NCBI GenBank assembly: GCA_022497145.1
Contig: MU385979.1
Span: forward strand, 1-64,000
Length of the DNA: 64,000 nucleotides
Direction: 5' to 3'
Origin: Rostrohypoxylon terebratum
Lineage: Eukaryota > Ascomycota > Sordariomycetes > Xylariales > Hypoxylaceae
The notes beneath the pieces are model-generated. The model did not search any database. It saw only the letters and a list, made by a program, of their open reading frames with translations, and was not told where the DNA came from. The position numbers and the translations under genes are program-made. Shown here piece by piece: positions 47,380 through 58,008 of the stretch (its first letter is position 1; every line of letters starts with the position of its first letter).

Positions 47380-48035
47380 TTTGCGCTGATGTGTCAATTC
47401 ACTGCGGCCAAAGAGGTATAGTTACGAATTGACCCAATGCGGATTCACAGGTAGAAAATGTGAATGTGCCCTCTTTACGCGTGTGAATGCCGAGACGCGT
47501 CTGAATTTGAAGTGGGTCTAGTCTCTGTAAGTCTGGGTGCCACAATGGCTGACTCAGGATTTACTTAAGCAGCTACCAAGATGGAACTGCTTAGATAAGC
47601 GCTTTTTGCATGGGCTTACATAACCGTATATTTATATGTAATCTTAAGTTTATTCTCGATCAACCTTTCCCCTTTTCTCTACCATACTTCGAATCTAGGC
47701 CATCTTTATGCTCTTTATATATATTTTATTTTTAGTCAATGCGATATTATGCATTTTCACACATGCAGTTCGAGGGCGAGAACATTGTGCATATTCCATG
47801 AATTCATGGAGCTGCAGACTCTATCTATCATGACAAAGCAAATTGTCCTTTAACCCATAGCACGCCTCGTCCAAATGATTCCGTTACGACATCATCGTTA
47901 TTATAAACATCAATACTATTTACTGCAACTATACCAGTGTTCGGTTGCCAACAACTAGGTACGGTAGTCACCATTGATTGTGCTGAGAGAGGTTAGTATA
48001 TGAGAGATGAGGAGATCGGGTGCGATTCTTGATTC
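47380..48035. promoter_or_regulatory. RFC4 promoter with two MluI cell-cycle boxes
   Basis: Perfect ACGCGT motifs lie at 47477-47482 and 47495-47500, that is 98 and 116 bases before the RFC4 start codon and 12 bases apart. These are the MCB sites bound by MBF in yeasts to drive G1/S genes. A TGACTCA lies further up at 47550-47556. The right part is the 3' flank of the ArgJ gene. Confidence 0.65.
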
Positions 48036-49403
48036 TTACATGTATTCGTGGCTGTAATCGCAAGTCCAGTACGTAGCCTCCTTATCACCAGTGCCAAGCC
48101 GAACTCGGATCTCGAGATCTTCATGCTCCAGAATTTGCGCAGCCCGGGCTTCGTCAACTACCTCAGGCTCGCCATTAACTAACAGCTTTAGTTCGGGGCT
48201 TCCATCTGTAGGGACAAAAGACACGTTCGTTTTCTCGGGAACAATTTCCGCAACTTCGTTCACGGGATGTCCGGGCTCGCTAATGAGAGAGTAGCCCGTA
48301 GCACAGAGAATTCGGCCCCAGTTGGCATCCTTTCCGTAAAGTGCAGTCTTGACGAGAGGTGAGCGGGCGATAGTGCTAGCGATCTTTCGGGCACCCTCTT
48401 CGCTTGAGGACTCGGTCACTTTGATGGTGACGAACTTAGTAGCACCTTCTCCGTCTCGAACAACGAGCTTAGCGAGATCGATTGCGAATTCGGTGACGAT
48501 ATCCCGGAATGCCTGACAATCGGGCGAGGTTTCTGAAGTAACACCTTGACCGCCCGCTGCTCCGTTTGCCAATAGGGAGATTGTGTCATTTGTGGAAGTA
48601 TCTCCATCAATCGTGATGCTGTTGAAAGACCGGTCTGCAGCATATTTGAGAATGGGTGGAATGACAGCAGGTGAGATGGGTGCATCAGTCGCAATCACAC
48701 CCAATAGAGTGGCCATATTCGGGTGAATCATGCCGGCACCTTTAGTCGTTCCAGCTATGCGATACTCTATCGATGGCGAAGACGGTAGGTGGAAAGTCTT
48801 AGAAATCAACTTTGGGAACGTATCCGTCGTACATATCGCAGTAGCAGTAGTTAACCAGTGCTTGTGAGTGTCGCCAAGTCCCTCATAAGCCTTAGGAATA
48901 TTGTCCAATATCTTCTGGATAGGTAGCCGCTGTCCGATAACGCCCGTGCTCATGACGATCGTCGCCTTGTCAGCACCAAGGCTCTTGTCGGCTTCCTTAG
49001 CCATGCGCTCGGCATCCTCAAGGCCACCTTTTCCGGTCACTGCATTGGCGCATCCTGAGTTGATGATGACACCTCGAAGGCCCGAGTTCTTTCGTTCCTG
49101 AAGTAGCGCCCGACTGAAAGTGACAGGCGCAGCTTGAAACTTGTTCTTGGTGAACACGGCCGCTGCAGCGCACGGCGTATCCGAAGTGATGAAAGCAAGA
49201 TCTGGCTTAGTAGTGTTCTTCGGCTTCACGCCAACTATAGTTCCAGAGACCTTGAAGCCTCGCGGGTAAGTGCCGTTCGTCGGGACATACTTCCGCTTGG
49301 AAGCCGGGATGCTTCCATTGACGGGGGCTGAGTAGAACCGGACCCCCGAAACTTTTGTAGCCAATTGACTCAATTGATTCGATACGCGAGCCTGAAGAGC
49401 CAT
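48036..49403 (-). CDS. mitochondrial glutamate N-acetyltransferase / ornithine acetyltransferase (ArgJ)
   Basis: This bifunctional enzyme of the cyclic arginine pathway moves the acetyl group from N-acetylornithine to glutamate, and can start the pathway with acetyl-CoA. It is a single exon of 455 residues. The N-terminus (MALQARVSNQLSQLATKVSGVRFYS) is Arg/Ser-rich without acidic residues and suits a mitochondrial import signal. The self-cleavage site is HPNMATLLG, where the Ala-Thr bond is cut and the new Thr is the nucleophile. Other blocks are GVIINSGCANA, MSTGVIGQ, SFNSITIDGDTSTNDT and the C-terminal TCDYSHEYM. A TGACTCA control site lies about 100 bases upstream. Confidence 0.95.
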   Translation of the reverse strand: MALQARVSNQLSQLATKVSGVRFYSAPVNGSIPASKRKYVPTNGTYPRGFKVSGTIVGVKPKNTTKPDLAFITSDTPCAAAAVFTKNKFQAAPVTFSRALLQERKNSGLRGVIINSGCANAVTGKGGLEDAERMAKEADKSLGADKATIVMSTGVIGQRLPIQKILDNIPKAYEGLGDTHKHWLTTATAICTTDTFPKLISKTFHLPSSPSIEYRIAGTTKGAGMIHPNMATLLGVIATDAPISPAVIPPILKYAADRSFNSITIDGDTSTNDTISLLANGAAGGQGVTSETSPDCQAFRDIVTEFAIDLAKLVVRDGEGATKFVTIKVTESSSEEGARKIASTIARSPLVKTALYGKDANWGRILCATGYSLISEPGHPVNEVAEIVPEKTNVSFVPTDGSPELKLLVNGEPEVVDEARAAQILEHEDLEIRVRLGTGDKEATYWTCDYSHEYM

Positions 49404-49494
49404 GGGAGCGTTTCGACCGTTCCCAGATCAAAGGATGGGTCTAATTGCTCTCAATGCACTCTTATAGGATGAAAGAAGGTGGATCGGACACTTG

Positions 49495-49509
49495 TGACTC
49501 GGTGACTCA
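49495..49509. promoter_or_regulatory. Gcn4/CPC1-type site (TGACTCG-G-TGACTCA) before ArgJ
   Basis: A perfect TGACTCA at 49503-49509 is directly preceded by a one-mismatch copy, TGACTCG (49495-49501), about 100 bases before the ArgJ start. TGACTCA is the core bound by Gcn4/CPC1 bZIP regulators of amino-acid biosynthesis. Confidence 0.65.
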
Positions 49510-50248
49510 GAATTGTTGTTTTTTATATCGATTTAGCAAGTGCCGAACGGCGGTTTTCCGTCAATTGGTGAAGATTTCTGCCAACTGACGGCGGCTGGAA
49601 TTGGAGGATATCTTCTCCACTCCGGTTACCTAGATCAAGATATCCGGAATAGATGAGCTTTCTAGTCTACTAATGACTAGTAATGAGTTATTTACTGCAG
49701 GGAGGCCTTGACGCAATATTACCCTGGGTGTGAGCTTAAGGTTGAAATTCTCAAGCCACTGCATTGATGGCGTGAAATTTCCGATTTTTTGTTGTACAAG
49801 TTGATTAGTCAGCGGGGATATTTCGATCACGAACCGTATTCTTCAGGTTAGGTAAATCACTTAGTAGAAGAGAATCATCATTTCTGAAATACACAAAATC
49901 TATACGTCAATCGAGATGTAGTATTTCCCTTCATTTGAGTAGGAAAATAATCGCCTACCATATGATCCCATAGTGAACTGTTTTATCTCAGTCAATAATA
50001 CCCTTATCCCTTACTCCAGATCTCCTACCCTAATCACTAAGTCTCAACCCTAACCCCCGTTTTACTATTCCACACTGCTGTCGAGGTTTCCTTGTCAATC
50101 TTTCAATCAACAGGTATCTGATTCTTTCACAACCTGGACTTTACATCAGTGTCAAATGAATAGGACTGATGGATAAGGAAATATGATTTGCTTAGTCCAA
50201 TTGGATACAAAGTCACGGTACGAAGTAAGGGGGTTAATTATCGTCAAC

Positions 50249-50278
50249 CCCTAACCCTAACCCTAACCCTAACCCTAA
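50249..50278. repeat. interstitial telomeric repeat (CCCTAA)5
   Basis: Five perfect CCCTAA units in tandem are flanked by imperfect ones (CAACCC on the left, CCCCAAC on the right). A second fragment (CAACCCTAACCCCC) lies near 50045 and CTACCCTAATC near 50023. TTAGGG is the telomere unit of filamentous ascomycetes. Unrelated genes lie on both sides, so this is an internal site. Confidence 0.9.
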
Positions 50279-50910
50279 CCCCAACATCATTTCACTTCAT
50301 TCTAAATAGGGGTATCTACAGATTCATGTATTAATCATGAAGTACTATTAGAGATCTAACGTTATAGGTCACAGTGAAACGAGAACCATTTTGTTAAGTC
50401 TCCACAATGATCAGAGCGAGAACGTCAGTTGTAATGCGAATGGCTTCATGAGCACTAGGCACGGAAAAATTAGACTGCGACCTCTAAGATTGATGTGAGT
50501 CCGTGATTAACTTTGGGGCTGTTCGTTGCTCTTCTTGTTCATCTCTCATGGCATTCTTTCCCATAATGTTTCTCACTACATCTCTACATCGATGACTGAA
50601 ATGTGAGACGTGCTTCAGATAATAATCCTTTAAACATTCTCTTCTTGTTTAATCGTTGCTCGAAAAGTCCAAATATGTGTTCCTATCCTGTACTCTCAGC
50701 GTTTGTGTATAGATGATATAATTAACCTTGGAAGGTAACGCTCTCGTGTCGTGACGTAAAATCTTCCGTGAATCTATCTGACGCTCCTTGGCATGCTGGG
50801 CACGTATGCGCTAGTGTAAGCATTCCCCCCGAATCCATTTTATCGGAACTCCTCAGCCTATGGGTATAGCTAGGTAGACTCTAGAAGCCGTGTCAGATAT
50901 TAGTGCCAGA

Positions 50911-50930
50911 TATATATATATATATATATA
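50911..50930. repeat. (TA)10 microsatellite
   Basis: Ten TA dinucleotides in a row, flanked by GA and TC so that the whole forms a near-perfect palindrome. Confidence 0.85.
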
Positions 50931-51577
50931 TCTATTCAGGGTTGACGCGGTCGTTGGTAACTATGTGCCGGGCATGTATATACGACCGTCGGGAGCCGCA
51001 ACCCGTAGAGCAACCGATGAATCCAATCGCCTAAGTAGCCGACCCGATCGGCACCATGAGCTGACGATAACCTTGTCAATAGCCTCCGCACTAGAGGGAT
51101 CAGATCTCTACCCCAGGCTTTAGTTACCTAGAGCGGTGGGCATCCCCGCACTCCGAAATGGTTTGCGGGGAAGCATGACATTAGATGCCATGCTGGACCT
51201 TGAAGTGGTTTCTACTTTGACTGATAAAGCTAGAATAATATAACTTAGTGGTAGTAAAAACTCCACGATTCTCCACCATGGTCTAATTCCAAGACATGGG
51301 TGGCATCGTGGTTGCGGGGGAGTGTGTTGGGGCTGGAAGCATGATTATGTGGAAAGAGACCGGGAATGACTATTGTCGTTCGAGCGCACGAGCTTGGCGT
51401 TGTTATTATGCCAAGTGACCTCGGCAAGATACGGCGGAATTATGGTGTTCATCCATACTCTTGTCAGAGGCTTGTCAGAGGCATGATGTCAATGCCCCTA
51501 TGTCAATAAAGAGACGATATTTCCACAAGTCTTGACAATATTGTACCACTTGGTCTCCAACTTCACAAACGGCCAAG

Positions 51578-53518
51578 ATGTCAGCTAACGACAAATCAAA
51601 CGGTAATGATGCTACACGGGTCGCCTCCGTTGGCGACGAGGACTTGGTCAAATACGATGTCGAGCATTCGGAAGCGACCGCACAACATACGGTTGAGAAA
51701 CCAGAGAGTATTCGAAATATGAGCGCCGACGAGATCAAGAAGCTCGAGACTAGGATGGTCCGCAAGATGGATATCGTTATCATGCCGATCATGGGCATAT
51801 TGTATCTTCTCAACTGTGAGTAGTGCGCCAATACGTTTTGACATTCATTCCGGGCTAGCTAACCTCGACCCCGTAGACGTCGATAGATCTGCTCTCGCCG
51901 CTACCAAAGTGTACGGAATTATGGAAGACTTAGGGATGTCCACGACCGACTTCGCGACTGTCATATCCATTCTTTTCCTTGGTTATCTTCCATTTCAAAT
52001 TCCCAGCAATTTGCTCATAACAAAGATATCTCGCCCTGGCCTCTGTAAGCTGAAGCCAATACGAAATTCTTGCTTATAAACTCTTGCTAACCTAGATAAT
52101 TACAGACATATGTAGCGCGGCCACTGTCTGGGGTTGTGTCAGTGCTGCCACAGCAGCCGTTAAGACCTACCAGGGGCTGATGGCGATCCGTGTGTTCCTT
52201 GGCGTTACCGAGGCCGTCTTCTTTCCCGGTGTCATCTACTTCCTCAGCGCATGGTATACCAAGAACGAACTCGGAAAGCGTCTGGCGGCGTTATTCATGT
52301 TTCAAATGATCGGATCCGCATTCGGCGGTTTCGTGGCGGCGGCTTGCTTAACCTTAGACGGTCGATATGGTATTGCGGGTTGGAGATGGCTTTTTATTGT
52401 CGAAGGCTCGGTTACGATTGGCTGCGGCCTCATATTTGCGCTGCTTATGCCCGAATACCCTCATAATGCCCGTCTCCTTAAGCCCATCGAACGCGACTAC
52501 GCTGTCTGGAGGCTTGAGGTGGAGGCTGGTGAAGGAGAAGCTCATGAGGATACCACTACCCTGGGATCATTCAAGCTTGCGATTCTCGATGGGAAAGTAT
52601 GGGTGATGGTACTCTCCATGGGTTATCTCCAGGCTATGGGATCATCTGTGAATTTCTTTCCGTCTATAGTAGAGACCCTTGGGTAAGATATCTCGATACC
52701 AGGATTTCGTTTTCGTTGATGGATATTGTTTTACTAATTATGATCAGTTTCAACAAGATAAACACTATGCTTCTAACCACGCCTCCCTACATCCTCGCCG
52801 CCATTATATTCTACGGAATATCATATCTGTCTGATGTAAGTATTTAAAAAGGAAAACAAGTTTTCCTAATCATATGCCCCTATAAAACCTCGTTGTGGGT
52901 GTTCTAACAGTGTATCCTGTAGCGGAAAAATATCATCTACCCGATCATAGTAGGATGTCTTGCTCTGGGTGTTGTCGCATACCCAATCGCGCTGGGAACA
53001 ATCCAAATGGGACCTCGCTACTTTGCGATGATGCTCATGCCTACAGTGTGTAGTAAGTCATCACCTATGCGCATCCAATCCTGAACACTGTTATTAACGA
53101 TTCTACCCTTCAGCTGGACCGCAGATCATGATCTACAAAACAATGAACGTGCACATGGCCCGTCCATATCCGAAACGAGCCGCCGGTGTTGCTATGATCA
53201 ATGCTATTGGAGGTATCTCGAATGTCTGGGCTTCATACCTGTATTTCGATGCCCCTCATTATTACGCTGCTTTTGGAGCTCGTGAGTTTCACCTACTCCC
53301 TTTCTTCCCATAAGTACACGTCAAGATACATTCGACTAACTTAGCTATCAGTGCTCGCATGTGATATCGCTTTCTTTTTTACTATTACTGGTTATGCAAT
53401 GTACGTGAGGCGTATTAATAAACTCCTCTCCGGTACCCCCGAGGAGCAGCGTCGGGCAATGAAGAGCGGTGTTACTCAACAACAAATTGACCTCGGATGG
53501 CGTTACATTGGTTACTAA
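51578..53518 (+). CDS. MFS transporter, allantoate-permease (Dal5/ACS) family
   Basis: This is a plasma-membrane anion:cation symporter of the family that carries allantoate, ureidosuccinate, nicotinate, pantothenate or dipeptides. Seven exons (51578-51815, 51877-52044, 52106-52682, 52748-52835, 52923-53052, 53114-53281, 53352-53518) give 511 residues, usual for the family. A polar N-terminus of about 65 residues is followed by KMDIVIMPIMGILYLLNYVDRSALAATK (joined across intron 1), the family's opening helix with its DRSALA/DR-N-GNA-type loop. Next come FLGVTEAVFFPGVIYFLSAWYTKNELGKR and GWRWLFIVEGSVTI, both ACS-family signatures. About 12 helices are visible. The C-terminus is a charged tail ending DLGWRYIGY. 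All six introns are short GT-AG. Substrate cannot be decided from sequence. Confidence 0.9.
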
Positions 53519-54173
53519 TAGAAAGACCTCGTGCCTTCAGACTGGCTAGGAACGGGTTACCTAGGTACTGTGGGCGGTGTAGTTGCTTTGTACAACTGAG
53601 TTGTCCTACATGACAGATAGATATGATTATCTCCTGTTTCTGTCAGAATACAATATGACCAGCCTATAATGTTCTTATTGACGTCAAATAATATTTTTCA
53701 TTGTGGATTGCGCCGATGCTAGATAACATGATGATTCTAAATTCGCAAACGCGTATTATTTGTTGGCGAGGGGCTCAACCAACGACCTTGCAGCCGCACT
53801 TCCTGCGCGGAACCTAATCGGTGACTAATGACTCAGATGCCGGTTACACTATGCGGTCAAGGAAATTATTCAGGCGTTCTTTCCGCCAGGTATTCTCTCA
53901 CTGGTGCCGCTTAGATAGAAAAACTGACCTATAACTTCCCCTTTAATGTTTGCCGTCTTCCGTCTCATATGGCAGCCTGCTTCATGCAGGCTTCCGTATG
54001 CAAGAGGCCAGTTTCTCCATCTGGGTTGTTAAATCTTTCACATACCTTCCTACGCGAACGGGGGCTTGAATGATAAGACGTCTCAAGAATAGAAATAAAT
54101 GGGAGGGATCAATTATCTTCTTTCTTGCTTTCCTTAGGTCGTCGATTCCTTCCAACCTCGACAATTTCTCGCC
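53519..54173. other. intergenic, promoter of the next gene
   Basis: 655 bases without coding sequence. It carries one TGACTCA near 53829. Confidence 0.4.
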
Positions 54174-55367
54174 ATGGCTTCACGTACCACCGTTATTACC
54201 CGTCAAGACCTTGAAGGTAGCACCGCTCTTGCGGCGACGATAGCCGAGGTCAAGCCTCTAGCATCATACAGCTGGATCGAGGCTCCTGTGCCCACAATTG
54301 CCGTTCCAGGAATTCCACCGAGATGGACTCCTCCAAGAGGTCCACGACGTTTACCAAAGGACAAGGGACTAATCTACATTGCCCAGAATGCTGCTCGTCA
54401 CCCCGACAGTCCCCTTGAGCCGCTATTCCGTGCAATCTACATTACTCAGCCTGACTTTGATATCGGCGCGACTGATGTTGTCACTGATCGAAACAATGTT
54501 CGCAAGTTGCTGTCCTTCATCGACCCCTCTTCAAGCAGGAATGGACTCGAGCCATTCGCTATCGACGTGGAAGTCGTCAAGGACACGGCCATCTTTAGTC
54601 GGATGGAAACTAAGACGAAGGAGTATATCGCGCCACATGAGTTCAAAGGCTATGGCCATGAGTTCGAAAAAGCGTACACGACCGATGACGTCAATGGCAG
54701 TACCGGCCATCACAGAATTGTATCTTACAAGTTCAGTGGTCTCAACTTCATCGTCCGCCACGAGGTGGACGGATTCGTGCAGAGTCGCATGGAGACCCCT
54801 TTAAGCAGCAGGGGAGGAGGGGCTGACGACATCTCTAGCCTCATGGGTTCCCTGTCTCTAACTACAGGTAGTACTGCCAATAAGACTACTACGATTGATG
54901 GATCAAAACTAGTTATCCGCGAAGAAGGCCATCTAGTACCTATCGAGTCTACCCTCGAGATCAAGACACGGGTGGCCCATAAGCCCCTCAATATCCAAGA
55001 GATCGCGCCGCAGCTTTGGACTTCCCAAACCCTGAAGCTTGTTCGAGCCTACCACACCGGCGGAATGTTCCAGGAACCGCGCGTGGAGGATGTGTCGGCG
55101 GATATTAGAAGATGGGAGCAAGCAAATCAAGCGAACTTGAAAAAGCTCGCTATGCTCATTAAGAAAATCATCAGCGCCGTAAAGACACACGGCGGAAGGG
55201 CTACGATCAAATACGGCGGAGGACCGGGTCAGTTGATGGTGAGGAAGGCTGATGACAAGCCCATGTTACCAAAGGATCTGTATTCCAAGTGGGACAACGG
55301 AGGTGATCTTGCAGGTAAACCGCCACCTGGATTGAAGAGCGAGCGTCCAACGATCGCGGTGGGTTAA
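54174..55367 (+). CDS. conserved fungal orphan with a PD-(D/E)XK/DXO-like motif pair
   Basis: This is a single exon of 397 residues. Homologues are widespread in Pezizomycotina and, as I recall, often carry the name geranylgeranyl pyrophosphate synthetase. No DDxxD prenyl-synthase motif is present, so I do not use that name. The ordered core has FAIDVEVVKDTAIFSR, a YGHEFEKAYT block, FIVRHEVDGFV and, about 60 residues later, STLEIKTR. The E-V-D-G strand followed by an L-E-I-K strand is the arrangement of metal-binding Asp/Glu and Lys in PD-(D/E)XK nucleases. It is close in wording to EVD...ELKT of the DXO/Rai1 decapping family. This is a by-eye resemblance only. A Ser/Thr/Gly-rich linker separates the two strands. 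Confidence 0.7.
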   Translation: MASRTTVITRQDLEGSTALAATIAEVKPLASYSWIEAPVPTIAVPGIPPRWTPPRGPRRLPKDKGLIYIAQNAARHPDSPLEPLFRAIYITQPDFDIGATDVVTDRNNVRKLLSFIDPSSSRNGLEPFAIDVEVVKDTAIFSRMETKTKEYIAPHEFKGYGHEFEKAYTTDDVNGSTGHHRIVSYKFSGLNFIVRHEVDGFVQSRMETPLSSRGGGADDISSLMGSLSLTTGSTANKTTTIDGSKLVIREEGHLVPIESTLEIKTRVAHKPLNIQEIAPQLWTSQTLKLVRAYHTGGMFQEPRVEDVSADIRRWEQANQANLKKLAMLIKKIISAVKTHGGRATIKYGGGPGQLMVRKADDKPMLPKDLYSKWDNGGDLAGKPPPGLKSERPTIAVG

Positions 55368-55438
55368 CCGATTGAGTAGACTTGAAATCACACGCAGTAA
55401 CTTTGGCAGAATATATCGTTATGTAGACCAATAACCAA

Positions 55439-57529
55439 TTAGTCTGATGTTCTTAGCTGAAAGTGCGGGTTAGGCATAGATTTCCAAGTGACCAAGATCT
55501 CTTTGGCCTCCTTTTCCATAATCCCAACATCAAATGTACTTCTTGGTGACTCATTCGCGCTAGGGCTTTTAGAACTTCCGGAGTTACACATGAGCCAAGG
55601 AAGAGGAGATGTTTTCCAAACTGGGAATTGTCCGGGGTTCTTGAAGCAAATGGTTGTTATGAACAGTGCTATCGTTAACACAGTCATCAGCGAAGGAAAT
55701 GCCATCCACTGCCATTGAACCTGCATGCAAGTTGCATAATGATAGACTTGGCCAACAGCAGCATCTGAATAGTTCGAATCACCATTTGTTCTGACGTAAG
55801 TGGTTAGAGAGTCGGAGAGGTTTGAGAAGATCTCTTGGATACGATTAAGGTCAGTTCGGCCAGAGTTGTAAATATGCTGTAGAATCTGGGACCCCTCAAA
55901 CAAACTAAGAGAGGAACCGTGCGACCCAAGAGATTCCAAGGTGCCTTGCAAATGGGCACTTATGATGAAAGGCCCCATACTAGACACGAATCCTGTATCA
56001 AAGAAATAGAGGCATTTTCGATCAAAAAGAGAGTTGGTCATCTCAACTCTCGCCGTATTTCCTTCCAATCCTGCCCAAGCTACGCTGTAAGGAAGCCATC
56101 GAGAAGCCGCATCAACGGCGTATCCTTGGTCTTTAAGTTTAATCTTGTCTTGTGATGTAAGGCAGTGCTTGTCTATCATTCCAAGTCCTGAATTCCCTAC
56201 TGGGTCTTTCCCCCACTCTAAGTCGCCCGATTCGGCAACCAAATGTTCGGTAAGATGACCTGCTTCCACGGTTGCGTTGTACACGCGCACACAGGGCTGA
56301 AGCGTGCAAGTAGCAGCGCCGTATTGTCCACAGTGCCATGAACCAGAAGACTTGTTTTGACAGCCTGGTATTGTCTGCCCCGTAGATACGTCGATATTCC
56401 TATTAGATAATGTTGTTTTACCGGCGAGTATCTTCACTACAATTCTGTCAGGTCTTTCTTGATGACCCCGGCTCGTTTCGTGATATTGGATATCCATGCT
56501 AGCAACTTCAGCGTTGAAGTAATTCGTTCCAGGCCAGCTGCTGCATTCTGTTGCATTGAACGTGACGTTCAATTGTATTGGCTCCCATGGAGAAGAAACG
56601 AATGTATCATTGGGAAGACTGGATTTGACAGACCAGGTTGTTATGTTTCCCGGGCATGAATTGCTCGTATCATCTGAGCTATTCGCCCCGAAGCTTGAAT
56701 AATGGAGCGATTCGGTAGTGATTTCATTTGAGGAATCTTCGCAAGAGCTACAGTATCCCATAGTTCCATAATGAACTGGGAAAGTGCAATTGCCAGTGGT
56801 GCATTCGGGATATAGGCCGTTGCCTAGATCAGAAATGCCCCTCAGCATCGCTGAATCAATATCGTACTCGAACGTAGGCGTTTCACTAGGGTCGTTAAAC
56901 CTGTTGGTTCGGGGTAGCAGAGCCTTTCTATCATGCAGTGCCACACTGCAGTCAGAGGGGCTACTGAGCTGTTGTATAGAAGGATCAATTCCCAAGGAGA
57001 GAATCATGAGAAGTCCAGCTAGTGACGTCAAAGGCTGACTGAGATGCTGAGACCATAACAGTTGCGTTGAGCCCCAAGCACCACGCCCCGCGTCATCGTA
57101 TCGAATTAAGTCATATAATGGACGTTCCCGCGAAAACCAAACCCATTGAAGTTGGCCAATGCAAGATACCGTGACGAATGACAAAGCAGCTTTCAACACC
57201 ATTGTGTATACTGAGAGCAAGGCATTGACGGATATTTGGAATGGCCACTGGGGTAATGGGCGTCCATCATGTGGGTAGAGCGTACCGAATATGATGAAAA
57301 TCATGGCTAGGGCGAGGAAAGACGCCACAAATTCCCATCTCCAATGTATTATTGTGTTTGATATACGAGTCCAACTTGTTTGTACATTCTGTGTACATTT
57401 TACAGAGGATAGAGGATTGGATGGATGAGAAATGGCGTCGAGATTTTCTGTGCGGTGGTCATGGAGATTGTTACTTAGATGTGATCTTATCGGCCGTGAC
57501 TCAAGCATTTCGTACGAATTCGACTTCAT
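55439..57529 (-). CDS. DUF3176 membrane protein
   Basis: This is a single exon of 696 residues. The DUF3176 region spans WRWEFVASFLALAMIFIIFGTLYPHDGRPLPQWPF, a second helix (ALLSVYTMVLKAALSFVTVSCIG), QLQWVWFSRERPLYDL and a third helix (LTSLAGLLMILSLGID). These are the family's conserved blocks in order. A long extracytosolic region of about 400 residues follows with many N-x-S/T sites and paired Cys (for example CTTGNCTFPVHYGTMGYCSSC). A last helix (FPSLMTVLTIALFITTICF) comes before a short cytosolic tail. Membership is clear, but the family has no known function. It is not obviously part of an operon-like unit; the gene upstream is also on the minus strand. Confidence 0.86.
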   Translation of the reverse strand: MKSNSYEMLESRPIRSHLSNNLHDHRTENLDAISHPSNPLSSVKCTQNVQTSWTRISNTIIHWRWEFVASFLALAMIFIIFGTLYPHDGRPLPQWPFQISVNALLSVYTMVLKAALSFVTVSCIGQLQWVWFSRERPLYDLIRYDDAGRGAWGSTQLLWSQHLSQPLTSLAGLLMILSLGIDPSIQQLSSPSDCSVALHDRKALLPRTNRFNDPSETPTFEYDIDSAMLRGISDLGNGLYPECTTGNCTFPVHYGTMGYCSSCEDSSNEITTESLHYSSFGANSSDDTSNSCPGNITTWSVKSSLPNDTFVSSPWEPIQLNVTFNATECSSWPGTNYFNAEVASMDIQYHETSRGHQERPDRIVVKILAGKTTLSNRNIDVSTGQTIPGCQNKSSGSWHCGQYGAATCTLQPCVRVYNATVEAGHLTEHLVAESGDLEWGKDPVGNSGLGMIDKHCLTSQDKIKLKDQGYAVDAASRWLPYSVAWAGLEGNTARVEMTNSLFDRKCLYFFDTGFVSSMGPFIISAHLQGTLESLGSHGSSLSLFEGSQILQHIYNSGRTDLNRIQEIFSNLSDSLTTYVRTNGDSNYSDAAVGQVYHYATCMQVQWQWMAFPSLMTVLTIALFITTICFKNPGQFPVWKTSPLPWLMCNSGSSKSPSANESPRSTFDVGIMEKEAKEILVTWKSMPNPHFQLRTSD

Positions 57530-58008
57530 CTTGCGGTCTAATAGTTTCCAATAGACATAGAAAGTAGATGCTCATTGTAGAAAGTCCATGGAATGAAGGA
57601 TGGGGAGGCATATCGGGATATCCTAGTTGTATAATGATTGCCTGAATAGGTATACACCACCAAGTACCCACTCATAGATCACCGAAAGCTGCGCCTTTAG
57701 GCAAAGCAATTCTTGATCCATAATGTGTCAGTGTATTCAGGGTTAATTAATGTCTTAGACGACAACAGAGCATTATCGCCAAGTAATAGCAGGGCGTACG
57801 TTGAAATTCGAACTAGCCAATTGTGTGAGCATCAGACCTAGCGAGCTGGACGGCACACGAGACAGTGGCTTGTGCGCCATAAGCCGTAGTATGGTAAGGG
57901 GAGAAAGGCTGAAAAGCCACTCACTCTAGCGTGATAACAGTCGGTAAAAATAGAAGTTGAGTGCGTAATGGCTGCTATAAAGTAAGTCAAATTAAGATCG
58001 CGTTTGGA
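57530..58008. other. intergenic, promoter of the DUF3176 gene
   Basis: 479 bases between two minus-strand genes. It holds the DUF3176 promoter and the 3' flank of the regulator. Nothing else stands out. Confidence 0.45.

Larger units (their letters stand above)
49404..51577. other. 2.2-kb gene-poor interval with telomere-like repeats
   Basis: No gene is supported. The block contains the ArgJ promoter, degenerate CCCTAA words from about 50024, a five-unit telomere repeat (50249-50278) and a (TA)10 microsatellite at 50911-50930. Confidence 0.5.
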
